This document shows positions 1 to 7,847 of a stretch of 64,000 nucleotides of DNA, piece after piece. A model generated the notes under the pieces. It was given only the letters and a program-made list of their open reading frames with translations. It searched no databases and had not been told where the DNA came from. Source of the stretch: AP-15 sp963789025. GTDB lineage: Bacteria > Pseudomonadota > Alphaproteobacteria > ATCC43930 > CGMCC-115725. The DNA is taken from NCBI GenBank assembly GCA_963789025.1, contig CAWBIT010000003.1, positions 806,001 to 870,000 on the forward strand, written 5' to 3'. The translations under genes and the position numbers were made by a program. Position 1 is the first letter of the stretch. Each line of letters opens with the position of its first letter.

Positions 1-570
1 GGAGAAGCTGCGGGCGACGAACGAGGCGCCGAGCTGCAGGGCGAGCGCCACCAGGTCGATCGGCGAATCCGTATTGACGGCGCCGCGCCGCGCCTTCGAG
101 CCCTTGTCGGCGGTCGCCGAGAACTGGCCCTTGGTGAGGCCGTAGACGCCGTTGTTCTCGACGATATAGACCATGTTGACGGCGCGGCGGATGCAATGGG
201 CGAACTGGCCGAGCCCGATCGAGGCCGAGTCGCCGTCGCCCGAGACGCCGAGATAAATGAGCTCGCGATTGGCGAGGTTGGCGCCGGTCAAAACCGACGG
301 CATGCGCCCGTGCACGCTGTTGAAGCCGTGCGATTTGCCGAGAAAATAGGTCGGCGTCTTCGACGAGCAGCCGATGCCGGAGAGCTTGGCGATGCGGTGC
401 GGCGGCAGGCTCAGCTCGAAGCACGCCTGGATGATCGCAGCGCTGATCGAATCGTGCCCGCAGCCCGCGCACAAGGTCGACACCGCACCCTCGTAATCGC
501 GCCGCGTAAAGCCGAGCGCGTTTGTAGGCAGCTTGGGGTGGTGTAGCCGGGGTTTGGCGATGTAGGTCAT
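1..570 (-). CDS. korB: 2-oxoacid:ferredoxin oxidoreductase beta subunit (3' end cut by window)
   Basis: This subunit binds thiamine diphosphate in the oxidative decarboxylation of a 2-oxoacid (probably 2-oxoglutarate) to an acyl-CoA with reduction of ferredoxin. Reading leftward from an ATG at 570, 190 codons stay open to the window edge, so the C-terminus is missing. The TPP/Mg motif GDGDSASIG lies at about residues 111-119, followed by ENNGVYGLTKGQ. Cys34, Cys37 (LCAGCGHD) and Cys68 (SGIGC) fit the cubane cluster ligands of KorB-type subunits. It follows korA after about 95 bp on the same strand, as in korAB operons. The family is secure; the exact 2-oxoacid is inferred. Confidence 0.93.
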   Translation of the reverse strand, partial: MTYIAKPRLHHPKLPTNALGFTRRDYEGAVSTLCAGCGHDSISAAIIQACFELSLPPHRIAKLSGIGCSSKTPTYFLGKSHGFNSVHGRMPSVLTGANLANRELIYLGVSGDGDSASIGLGQFAHCIRRAVNMVYIVENNGVYGLTKGQFSATADKGSKARRGAVNTDSPIDLVALALQLGASFVARSFS

Positions 571-588
571 GCGGACCTCAAAAGGGAA

Positions 589-656
589 TTCACCACAGAG
601 ACACCGAGAGCACAGAGGAGTTTGTTCTCAGTGTCCTCCGTGCCTCCGTGGTGAGA
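589..656. repeat. imperfect inverted repeat between korA and korB
   Basis: The left arm CACCACAGAGACACCGAG and right arm GTGCCTCCGTGGTG are imperfect reverse complements around a short centre. The element fills most of the korA-korB gap. It resembles a small dispersed palindrome and could fold as a hairpin in the message. No function can be assigned. Confidence 0.6.
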
Positions 657-664
657 ATTCTTAA

Positions 665-2524
665 TCACGGCAGCGCCTTTTTTAGCGGGGCGAGGGTGAC
701 GACGGAGAGCATGTCGGCGATCGCCTTGACGATGAAGCGAGCGGTGACTGGGGTGCCGTCGTAATGCAGGATCGGCACGAGCCGAGCCGGGTCGATGTCG
801 CCCTCGTTGATCAACAACGTGCGCAGCTGCGCGTCGCGGTTCTGCTCGACCACGAAGACACGGTCGTGGCCGGCGATGAAATCGAGAATGTCGTCGTGAA
901 ACGGAAAGGCGCGAATGCGCATCGTGTCGAGATGGATGCCGCGTGCTTCGAGCGCCTCCAGCGCCTCGGCCATCGCCGCTCCGGTCGAGCCGAAATACAG
1001 CGCGCCAAAACGGGTCTCTTCGCGTGCCGCACGCTTTATCGGGCGCGGCACCAGCCGCTTGGCGGTCTCGAACTTGTGCAATAGCCGCTGCATGTTGTCG
1101 ACGTAGTCCGCACCCTCCTCGGAGTAGCGCGCGTAACGGTCCTTGCTGGTGCCGCGGGTGAAAAAGGCGCCGCGCGTCGGATGGGTGCCGGGGTAGGTGC
1201 GGTAGGGGATGCCGTCGCCGTCGACGTCGAGGTAACGGCCGAATTCGAGCCCGGCTTCGAGCATTTCCGAGGTCATGACCTTGCCGCGGTCGTAACGCCG
1301 GTCCTCCCAGGCGAGCGGCTCGACCAGCCAGTCGTTCATGCCGATGTCGAGATCGAGCATGACAAAGATCGGGGTCTGCAGCCGGTCGGCCAAATCGAGC
1401 GACTCCGCTGCAAAAGTGAACGCCTCGCGTGGATCCTCGGGGAACAGCAAGACGTGTTTGGTGTCCCCATGCGAGGCATAGGCGCAGGACAGAATATCGG
1501 CCTGCTGGGTACGTGTCGGCATGCCGGTCGACGGGCTGCCCCGCTGGATGTCGAAGATGACCGCCGGGATCTCGGCAAAATAGGCGAGCCCGATGAATTC
1601 CTGCATCAGCGAGATGCCTGGGCCCGAGGTCGCCGTGAAGGCCCGCGCGCCGTTCCAGGCGGCGCCGATGACGATGCCGATCGCGGCGAGCTCGTCCTCC
1701 GCCTGGATCATTGCAAAGCGTTTTTTCTTGCTTTCGGGGTCGCGCCGCAGGCGCTGGCAATGCCCAGAGAACGCTTCTGCCAGCGAAGATGACGGGGTGA
1801 TCGGGTACCAGGCGGCAACCGTCGCCCCGCCATAGACGCAACCCAATGCGGCAGCGTCGTTGCCGGTAATGAAGATCCGGTCGCCGACCTTGTCCGACTG
1901 CTTCAGGCGCAGCCCGATCGGGCAGTCGAGTTCGGCGAGCGCCCAGTTGCGGCCGAGATGCAGTGCGTGCAGGTTGGGTTTGATCAACGTGTCCCTGCCG
2001 CGGAACTGCTGGCCGATCAGCTTTTCTACCGCATCCGCATCGATGTCCAACAAAGCCGACAGCACACCGAGATAGATAATGTTCTTGAAGAGCTGCCGCT
2101 GCCGGGCGTCGGTGTATTCGCGATTGCAGATCGCCGTCAGTGGTGCCCCGATGACGTTGATGTCGTCGCGAAACTTCGATGGGGGCAGAGGCTTTGTCGA
2201 GTTGTAGAACAGGTATCCGCCGGGCTCGATCTCGGCGACATCCTCGTCCCAGGTCTCCGGGTTCATCGCGACCATCAAGTCGACGCCGCCGCGCCGGCCG
2301 AGATGGCCGCTCTCGCTGATCCGTACCTCGTACCAGGTCGGCAGACCCTGGATGTTCGACGGAAAAATGTTGCGCGAGCTCGCCGGAATACCCATCCGCA
2401 GGATCGATTTGGCGAACAGCGAATTGGCGCTCGCCGAGCCCGACCCGTTCACATTGGCGAATTTTACGACGAAGTCGTTGACGCTTTGGATCGCCGCGGT
2501 TCCGAGGTTGGACTGTATTGCCAT
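665..2524 (-). CDS. korA: 2-oxoacid:acceptor oxidoreductase alpha subunit (fused gamma-alpha)
   Basis: Large subunit of a 2-oxoacid:ferredoxin oxidoreductase, 619 residues, with the gamma domain fused ahead of the alpha domain as is usual for KorA. The gamma domain opens with VKFANVNGSGSASAN (about residues 20-34). The alpha part starts near residue 220 with GNDAAALGCVYGGATVAAWYP and continues with the conserved TSGPGISLMQEF segment. It pairs with korB downstream and the GltD-like iron-sulfur flavoprotein upstream. The three probably form one transcript reading right to left. Such an enzyme can run 2-oxoglutarate oxidation onto ferredoxin instead of NAD, or support reductive carboxylation. 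The direction here cannot be read from sequence. Confidence 0.93.
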   Translation of the reverse strand: MAIQSNLGTAAIQSVNDFVVKFANVNGSGSASANSLFAKSILRMGIPASSRNIFPSNIQGLPTWYEVRISESGHLGRRGGVDLMVAMNPETWDEDVAEIEPGGYLFYNSTKPLPPSKFRDDINVIGAPLTAICNREYTDARQRQLFKNIIYLGVLSALLDIDADAVEKLIGQQFRGRDTLIKPNLHALHLGRNWALAELDCPIGLRLKQSDKVGDRIFITGNDAAALGCVYGGATVAAWYPITPSSSLAEAFSGHCQRLRRDPESKKKRFAMIQAEDELAAIGIVIGAAWNGARAFTATSGPGISLMQEFIGLAYFAEIPAVIFDIQRGSPSTGMPTRTQQADILSCAYASHGDTKHVLLFPEDPREAFTFAAESLDLADRLQTPIFVMLDLDIGMNDWLVEPLAWEDRRYDRGKVMTSEMLEAGLEFGRYLDVDGDGIPYRTYPGTHPTRGAFFTRGTSKDRYARYSEEGADYVDNMQRLLHKFETAKRLVPRPIKRAAREETRFGALYFGSTGAAMAEALEALEARGIHLDTMRIRAFPFHDDILDFIAGHDRVFVVEQNRDAQLRTLLINEGDIDPARLVPILHYDGTPVTARFIVKAIADMLSVVTLAPLKKALP

Positions 2525-2570
2525 CGGCTTAGTGCTCGTGAACGACGGTTTTCCCGTGACGTATCCAGAT

Positions 2571-2653
2571 CGTCGCCCCCGCGAAAGCGGGGGTCCAGGT
2601 GCCCAACGCGATGTGCCGGCTGCCCTGGGTCCCCGCTTCCGCGGGGACGACGA
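2571..2653. repeat. palindromic intergenic repeat, CCCCGCG...CGCGGGG type
   Basis: The element begins CGTCGCCCCCGCGAAAGCGG and ends with the near reverse complement CCGCTTCCGCGGGGACGACG, with a short spacer between. It lies between the GltD-like gene and korA, inside the presumed operon. Short palindromes of this type are common in alphaproteobacterial intergenic DNA. It may form a stable RNA hairpin that tunes korAB expression; that is inference. Confidence 0.7.
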
Positions 2654-2659
2654 AAGCGG

Positions 2660-4447
2660 TCATCGGGTGCGGCATGCCGGTCCGGCCATCGTCATGTCTA
2701 GAAGGAATTTGCGCATGTCCCAGGCTCCGGTCGGGCAGCGCTCGGCGCACAGCCCGCAATGCAGGCAGACATCCTCGTCCTTGGCCATGATGCGCCCGGT
2801 CTTCAGCGAATTCCCGATATAGAGGTCCTGCTCGAGGTTGAGCGCCGGGGCCATCAGCCGGCCGCGCAAATCTTCTTCGGCGCCGTTTTCAGTGAAGGTG
2901 ATGCAATCCATCGGGCAGATGTCGACACAGGCGTCGCACTCGATGCACAGCTGGCCGGTGAAGACTGTCTGCACGTCGCAATTGAGGCAGCGTTCGGCTT
3001 CGAGGAAGGCAAGCTTGTCGTCATAGCCGAGCTCGACTTCGACCCTGATGTCCTTCAGAGCGACCGCAGTATCCCTCAGCGGCACCTTGTATCGCAGGTC
3101 GTTCGAGATGTCGTTGTCGTAGCTCCACTCGTGGATGCCCATTTTCTGGCTGACGAGGGTCACGCCGGGCGGCGGCCGATCGTCGACATTCTCGCCGTGG
3201 CACAGTTTGTCGATCGAGATCGCCGCGTCGTGGCCGTGCGCGACGGCCCAGATGATGTTTTTTGGCCCAAAAGCGGCATCGCCGCCGAAGAAGACGTTGG
3301 GCAAGCTCGACTGCATCGTCTTCGGGTTGACCTTGGGCATGTCCCAGCGGTCGAACTCAATGCCGATGTCGCGCTCGATCCACGGGAAGGCGTTCTCCTG
3401 GCCGACCGCGATCAAGACGTCGTCGCAGGGGATGTGCACGTCGGGCTCGCCGGTCGGCACCAAGTTGCGGCGGCCCCGCGAATCGTATTCGGCCTTTACC
3501 TTCTCGAACAGCACCCCGGTCAGCTGCCCCCATTCATGGGTGAATTCCTTCGGCACCAGCCAGTTGAGGATCGGGATGCCCTCGTGCATCGCGTCCTCTT
3601 TTTCCCAAGCGCTGGCCTTCATCTCCTCGAAGCCGCTGCGCACGACGACGGTGACCTCCTCGCCGCCCAGACGGCGCGACGAGCGGCAGCAATCCATCGC
3701 CGTGTTGCCGCCGCCGAGCACGACGACGCGGCGGCCGATCTTGTCGATATGGCCGAACGAGACGCTGGAGAGCCAGTCGATGCCGATATGAATGTTGGCC
3801 GCCGCTTCCTTTCGCCCGGGGATGTCGAGATCGCGTCCACGCGGCGCGCCGCAGCCGACAAACACGGCGTCCCAACCATCGCGCAGCAAATCCTTCAGGC
3901 TCGGGACGAATTTTCCGAAACGGGTGTCGACCCCCATGTCGAGGATCAGATCGACTTCCTCGTCGGTGATCAACTCCGGCAGCCGGAAACGCGGGATCTG
4001 CGTCCGCATCATACCGCCGCCCTTCACGTCGCCGTCGAACAGCACGCAATCGTAACCGAGCGGCATCAGATCGCGCGCTACGGTCAGCGATGCCGGCCCG
4101 GCGCCGACGAGCGCGATCCGCTTACCATTCTTCTCGCGTGGGATGGCGGGCAGGTAGGGGCGGATGTCGCCCTTATTGTCGGCCGCGACGCGCTTCAGCC
4201 GGCAGATCGCCACCGGCTCCTTCTCGACCCGGCCGCGCCGGCAGGCCGGCTCGCATGGCCGGTCGCAAGTCCGTCCGAGGATGCCGGGGAAGATGTTCGA
4301 ATACCAGTTGACCATGTAGGCGTCGGTGTAGCGGCGGTCCGCGATCAGCCGGATGTATTCCGGCACCGGGGTATGCGCCGGGCACGCCCATTGGCAGTCG
4401 ACGACCTTGTGAAAATAATCGGGGTTACTGATGTCGGTAGGCTGCAC
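2660..4447 (-). CDS. GltD-like FAD/NAD(P) oxidoreductase with C-terminal ferredoxin domains
   Basis: 595-residue iron-sulfur flavoprotein related to the glutamate synthase small subunit. The N-terminal cysteine clusters CQWACPAHTPVPEY and CDRPCEPACRRG are typical GltD 4Fe-4S ligands. An FAD Rossmann motif (GAGPASLTVARDL) and an NAD(P) motif (VLGGGNTAMDCCR) follow. The last ~120 residues add two ferredoxin-type clusters (CIECDACVDICPMDC and CLHCGLCAERCP). The GTG start at 4447 has a strong GGAGGAG site. Placed directly before korA and korB, it is the likely electron partner linking ferredoxin-level electrons from the oxidoreductase to NAD(P). The electron-transfer role is inferred from context. 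Confidence 0.9.
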   Translation of the reverse strand: MQPTDISNPDYFHKVVDCQWACPAHTPVPEYIRLIADRRYTDAYMVNWYSNIFPGILGRTCDRPCEPACRRGRVEKEPVAICRLKRVAADNKGDIRPYLPAIPREKNGKRIALVGAGPASLTVARDLMPLGYDCVLFDGDVKGGGMMRTQIPRFRLPELITDEEVDLILDMGVDTRFGKFVPSLKDLLRDGWDAVFVGCGAPRGRDLDIPGRKEAAANIHIGIDWLSSVSFGHIDKIGRRVVVLGGGNTAMDCCRSSRRLGGEEVTVVVRSGFEEMKASAWEKEDAMHEGIPILNWLVPKEFTHEWGQLTGVLFEKVKAEYDSRGRRNLVPTGEPDVHIPCDDVLIAVGQENAFPWIERDIGIEFDRWDMPKVNPKTMQSSLPNVFFGGDAAFGPKNIIWAVAHGHDAAISIDKLCHGENVDDRPPPGVTLVSQKMGIHEWSYDNDISNDLRYKVPLRDTAVALKDIRVEVELGYDDKLAFLEAERCLNCDVQTVFTGQLCIECDACVDICPMDCITFTENGAEEDLRGRLMAPALNLEQDLYIGNSLKTGRIMAKDEDVCLHCGLCAERCPTGAWDMRKFLLDMTMAGPACRTR

Positions 4448-4770
4448 TAGGCTCCTCCTGGCGGCCGGGGCATCACCCGATCGCTTTTTCGTCTTACGCG
4501 GTCACTCGCCCCCGATCATCGGCGGGCGCCTTATAGATATGTTGCGTGTGACCGTCATCTTCGCTTTCGCCTGGTCCGCCATGCCTGTTCTGCAGACCCT
4601 CGTCAGGGGGTGCGTCAGCTTGCCTCATCTGCCCGCAAGGCGCAATGGCGCCGAGGCGGAAAACGGCTCAACGGTCTCGTTGTTCCTATTTGGGTCGCCC
4701 GCAGGCACGGTGCTACGATAGAATCGCCGTTTGCGAACCAAATGTGCGCTCCGTCGGCGTCTTGGTTATT
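4448..4770. other. intergenic, no gene recognised
   Basis: About 320 bases between the GltD-like gene, whose GTG start and ribosome site lie at its left edge, and the end of the methyltransferase gene. Several short open frames exist but none has a convincing start or a recognisable product. No clear terminator hairpin or repeat is visible. It probably carries the promoter of the GltD-like/kor operon. Confidence 0.5.
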
Positions 4771-5580
4771 TCAGGTCTTCGGGACGAGACCGCGGCAGGA
4801 GACGGCGATCGCGACGAACGAGCGTTCTCCGTCCGGGCGACCGGTAAGATAGGCCGCGCGCAGGTGATGCTCGAGGCGGCCTCGCCGGGCATCATCGAGG
4901 GTCGCGACATAGGCTCCGAGCCCGCCTTCGCCACTGGCGAACGGCGCCCAATAATCGGCAAAATCGGTGACGTCCATGCGGATCATCAATGATCGTTGGT
5001 CGATCTCGACGAGCCCGGCCTCGGCCCACATTCGCTCCAGCGCGCCCGGGGCATAAACCGGTCGTGACAATGTGCTGTCGCGCGCCGTCCCGGCGGAGTC
5101 GTCAAGGGCTGCGGCGGTATCCCAGAACATGCGTTGATGAGGCGTCCCGCCGGGCGTGTCCCAGAAAGCCGCGGCGACGACGCCGCTTGGCCGGGTCACC
5201 CGGCGCATTTCGGCGATCATCTGTTCCGGCTCCGGCAGTACCGAAGGCAGCACCAGCATAGACAAGGTCCGGTCGAAGCTGGCATCGGCAAAGCGCAAGG
5301 CGCAGCCGTCGCCTTGCTCGAGATGGATGCGCGGATCGATGTTCTTGGCCTGCGCCGCCGCGAGATAGACCTCGGATTGATCGATCGCGGTCAGCCGGGC
5401 GAACCGGGAGGCCTCAGCGAGCGCGAAAGTCAGGCTGCCGGTGCCGCAGCCGATTTCGAGGACCTCTTCGCCATCCGCGGCGCCGGCGTGCTCGATAAAG
5501 AGCGGCGCCAACCGCCGGCTCCACCGCCCCATCAACTTTTCGTAATTACCCGCGTCGCGGGCATTATAGACGGTCGGCAT
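4771..5580 (-). CDS. class I SAM-dependent methyltransferase
   Basis: 269-residue methyltransferase of the UbiE/Methyltransf_11 type. Motif I is LEIGCGTGSLTFALAE (about residues 41-56); the acidic ribose-binding residue is in LTAIDQSEVYL, and ARVTRPSGVV-type motif III sequence follows. The substrate cannot be told. The ATG at 5580 has no strong ribosome site, but it starts 10 bases after the stop of a 44-codon relic frame with a good AGGAG, so translation may be coupled to that frame. No operon partner downstream is evident. Confidence 0.85.
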   Translation of the reverse strand: MPTVYNARDAGNYEKLMGRWSRRLAPLFIEHAGAADGEEVLEIGCGTGSLTFALAEASRFARLTAIDQSEVYLAAAQAKNIDPRIHLEQGDGCALRFADASFDRTLSMLVLPSVLPEPEQMIAEMRRVTRPSGVVAAAFWDTPGGTPHQRMFWDTAAALDDSAGTARDSTLSRPVYAPGALERMWAEAGLVEIDQRSLMIRMDVTDFADYWAPFASGEGGLGAYVATLDDARRGRLEHHLRAAYLTGRPDGERSFVAIAVSCRGLVPKT

Positions 5581-5590
5581 GGCTCTGAGG

Positions 5591-5725
5591 CTACTCGGCA
5601 GCCATAGCTGGGGGCTGAAATGCCGACAGCGGCGCCCGCGCCGAGTGGTCCATCGGCTGTGGCCACCAGCGGTCCTCCTCCGGCAACTCGGTGTACGGCA
5701 TCAGGTGAAACCACATCAGCTTCAT
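5591..5725 (-). pseudogene. truncated luciferase-like (LLM) flavin monooxygenase, N-terminal remnant
   Basis: A 44-codon frame starting at 5725 with a well-spaced AGGAG encodes MKLMWFHLMPYTELPEE, then runs into an unrelated tail and stops at 5591. Those opening residues match the characteristic N-terminus of LLM-class flavin-dependent oxidoreductases of about 350 residues. Everything beyond about residue 17 is lost, so this is a 5' remnant left by deletion. The start region may still be translated and lies 10 bases before the methyltransferase start. Confidence 0.6.
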
Positions 5726-5822
5726 GGCCTATCTCCTCATGCAGGGCCGCAGCGTGGCCTCGGAGCGCAAGCGCGTCAAGGATCGATCGAGGTGACGGGG
5801 TGTCGCCGATATCGCTGATAAT

Positions 5823-5963
5823 CCCTAAAAATAACAGCGAAGAAACCGATCTTGGCCGCAGAAACCCTCATCTCTTGGCGCCCGCGTTGCGAAATGACAG
5901 CCACGAAACAGCGGGCGATAACAGCCATAAAACAGCGAAAAACAGCCAGCAACAGCAAGCGAC
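5823..5963. repeat. degenerate AACAGC-rich tandem tract
   Basis: The motif AACAGC or GACAGCC recurs about eight times, e.g. ATAACAGCCATAAAACAGCG, at roughly 8-14 base steps. The tract is clearly more A-rich than its surroundings. It lies downstream of the GMC oxidoreductase gene and upstream of the LLM remnant. It may be a decayed repeat array or a protein-binding tract; no function is known to me. Confidence 0.6.
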
Positions 5964-6069
5964 CACTCGCACAGAACTTGAGAGCGGGCTGCGTTGCCCG
6001 CGCCTTGCGGCAACGTTATATAGCGCTATTGAGGCGATTTTCGGGTCGACCGGCCAGTATCACTTCCCC

Positions 6070-7701
6070 TTAGGCGGCTTTGACGGTGACCTCCGGCGGG
6101 GCGGCTCGCGCGGCGCGACGGATCATGTCGGCGCCTTTCTCGGCGATCATGATGGTCGGCGCATTGGTATTTGTCGAGGTCACGGACGGCATCACCGAGG
6201 CGTCGATGACGCGCAGGTGCTCGAGCCCGTGCACCCGCAATTCGCTGTCGACGACGCACGTGGCGCCCGGCCCCATCATGCAGGTGCAGCTCGCGTGGTA
6301 GACCGTGTTGCCGTTGCGCCGCCCGTAATCCAGCAACTCGTCGTCGCTCTGCACCTGCGCACCGGGCAGCTTTTCCGCTCCGACATAGCGCGCCAAAGCC
6401 GGCGCCGCGAAAATGCGGCGCAGAAACCGCAGACCCCCGATCACCGCGCGCCGGTCGGCCTCCTCCGAAAGGTAGCGCGGGTTGATGGCAGGCGCGACCT
6501 GCGGGTCGGGCGATTTCGCCTCGACATAACCGCGCGACAAGGGCCGCATCTGCCACGCGCCGCCGGTCAGCCCGGGTTCCTCTTCGAGTTGGCCGATCTG
6601 GCCGTCCTTGAAGCTGCCCGGCGCGAATGAGCATTGCACATCGGGCGTCGCTGACTCTTCCAGAACCTTGACCGAGGCGGCGCACAGCGACGCGCTGTAG
6701 GTCAGCATGCCCTTGCCGGTCACGAGATAGCGCACAATTTCGGCGGCAAGCGGCAGGCCGCGGGCGCGCTCATTGGCGGTGCGCGCGCCATGGATAGGAT
6801 ACGTCATGCGGCAGACGTAATGGTCCTGCATGTTCTTGCCGACGCCGCGCAATTCGTGGATCACCGGGACGCCGATCTGGCTGAGGTGCTCGGGATCGCC
6901 GACACCGGAAATCTGCAGGAGGTGAGGCGAGCCGACCGCCCCGGCCGACAGGATGACCTCGCGGGCGGCCTCGGCCCGCTCGGTGTCGCCGCCGCGCGAG
7001 AATTCGACGCCGACTGCACGTTTGCCGTCGAACAGCACGCGGTGCACCAGCGCGTTCGTCACCAGCTGCAAATTCGGCCGCTTCAGGGCCGGCCGCAGAT
7101 AGGTGCGCGCGGTGCTGGCGCGGCGGCGGCCGCCGCGAGTCTGCTGGCACCAGCCGATACTGTCGCCCGCTCCGGGGGGCAGATTGTTGACGTCCTCGCG
7201 GTATTCGAGGCCGACTTCCTTGCCGGCCTCGATCACGATCTGACACAGCGGCGGCCGGTCCATGCGCGAGGTGAAGAGCGGGCCGCCCTTGCCCCGTACC
7301 TCGGTTTCCTCGCCCTCCCAGCGCTCGGCTTTGCGGAAATAGGGCAGGCAGTCCTCCCACGACCAGCCGCGGTTGCCGAGTTGCGCCCAGTGGTCATAAT
7401 CCTCGGGCTGGCCGCGGATATAGATCAACCCGTTGATCGAGCTAGACCCGCCGAGCACCTTGCCGCGAGGATAGAGGATCGCGCGCCCGGCGGTGCCGGC
7501 ATCGGGCTCGGCGCGAAACCCCCAGGTAAAAGTCGGGTGGTCGAGGAGCTTCATAAAGCCCGCTGGGATGTGGATATAGGGGCTCCGGTCGCTCCCGCCC
7601 GCCTCGATCAAGATCACCTTTGCGGACGGGTCCTCGCTGAGCCGATTGGCGAGCACGCAACCCGCCGAACCCGCACCGACGATTACATAATCAGCCCTCA
7701 T
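6070..7701 (-). CDS. GMC-family FAD oxidoreductase (choline dehydrogenase-like)
   Basis: 543-residue flavoprotein of the glucose-methanol-choline family, which oxidises alcohols. The N-terminal ADP-binding motif GAGSAGCVLANRLSED is followed by the ribose-contact glutamate in VILIEAGG. GMC signature 1 lies around GKVLGGSSSINGLIYIRG, and the C-terminal catalytic histidine region is NGNTVYHASCTCMMG. Length and motifs match choline/alcohol dehydrogenases, but without betB or betI nearby it should not be called betA. Substrate unknown. It diverges from nadA, so the roughly 110-base gap must hold both promoters. Confidence 0.9.
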   Translation of the reverse strand: MRADYVIVGAGSAGCVLANRLSEDPSAKVILIEAGGSDRSPYIHIPAGFMKLLDHPTFTWGFRAEPDAGTAGRAILYPRGKVLGGSSSINGLIYIRGQPEDYDHWAQLGNRGWSWEDCLPYFRKAERWEGEETEVRGKGGPLFTSRMDRPPLCQIVIEAGKEVGLEYREDVNNLPPGAGDSIGWCQQTRGGRRRASTARTYLRPALKRPNLQLVTNALVHRVLFDGKRAVGVEFSRGGDTERAEAAREVILSAGAVGSPHLLQISGVGDPEHLSQIGVPVIHELRGVGKNMQDHYVCRMTYPIHGARTANERARGLPLAAEIVRYLVTGKGMLTYSASLCAASVKVLEESATPDVQCSFAPGSFKDGQIGQLEEEPGLTGGAWQMRPLSRGYVEAKSPDPQVAPAINPRYLSEEADRRAVIGGLRFLRRIFAAPALARYVGAEKLPGAQVQSDDELLDYGRRNGNTVYHASCTCMMGPGATCVVDSELRVHGLEHLRVIDASVMPSVTSTNTNAPTIMIAEKGADMIRRAARAAPPEVTVKAA

Positions 7702-7728
7702 GCCCTTCCTCCATCGCTTGATGACATC

Positions 7729-7756
7729 TTGACGACAGTTTCGGACGGCTTATTCT
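7729..7756 (+). promoter_or_regulatory. candidate sigma-70-type promoter of nadA-nadC
   Basis: TTGACG (7729-7734) and TATTCT (7751-7756) are separated by 16 bases, close to the housekeeping consensus. Transcription would start near 7763, giving a leader of about 85 bases that includes the palindrome at 7815-7831. Read by eye only. Confidence 0.5.
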
Positions 7757-7814
7757 CATATGCAGCATAACGGAATGCCGGGCAGGTTCGGCCCGGTTTT
7801 TCCGGGGAGGAGAA

Positions 7815-7831
7815 ATGCTCAATCTGAGCAT
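7815..7831. promoter_or_regulatory. perfect palindrome ATGCTCA-N3-TGAGCAT, candidate operator of the nad genes
   Basis: Two 7-base arms are exact reverse complements around ATC. The element sits between the candidate promoter and the nadA ribosome site, a natural position for repression. Alphaproteobacteria are known to control NAD-synthesis genes with dedicated repressors such as NadQ; assigning this site to NadQ is a guess. The palindrome contains an upstream in-frame ATG, which is a further reason to place the nadA start at 7848. Confidence 0.5.
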
Positions 7832-7847
7832 ATTAAAGGAGATCACC

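Noticed and set aside
2759..4450. 563-residue open frame on the plus strand opposite the GltD-like gene
   Set aside because: It is the exact antisense of a gene with intact cofactor and cluster motifs; high GC and codon bias keep the opposite frame open. No ribosome site or recognisable product.
5823..5963. CRISPR array
   Set aside because: The repeated unit is only about 6-10 bases, irregularly spaced and without spacers of constant length; no cas genes are present.
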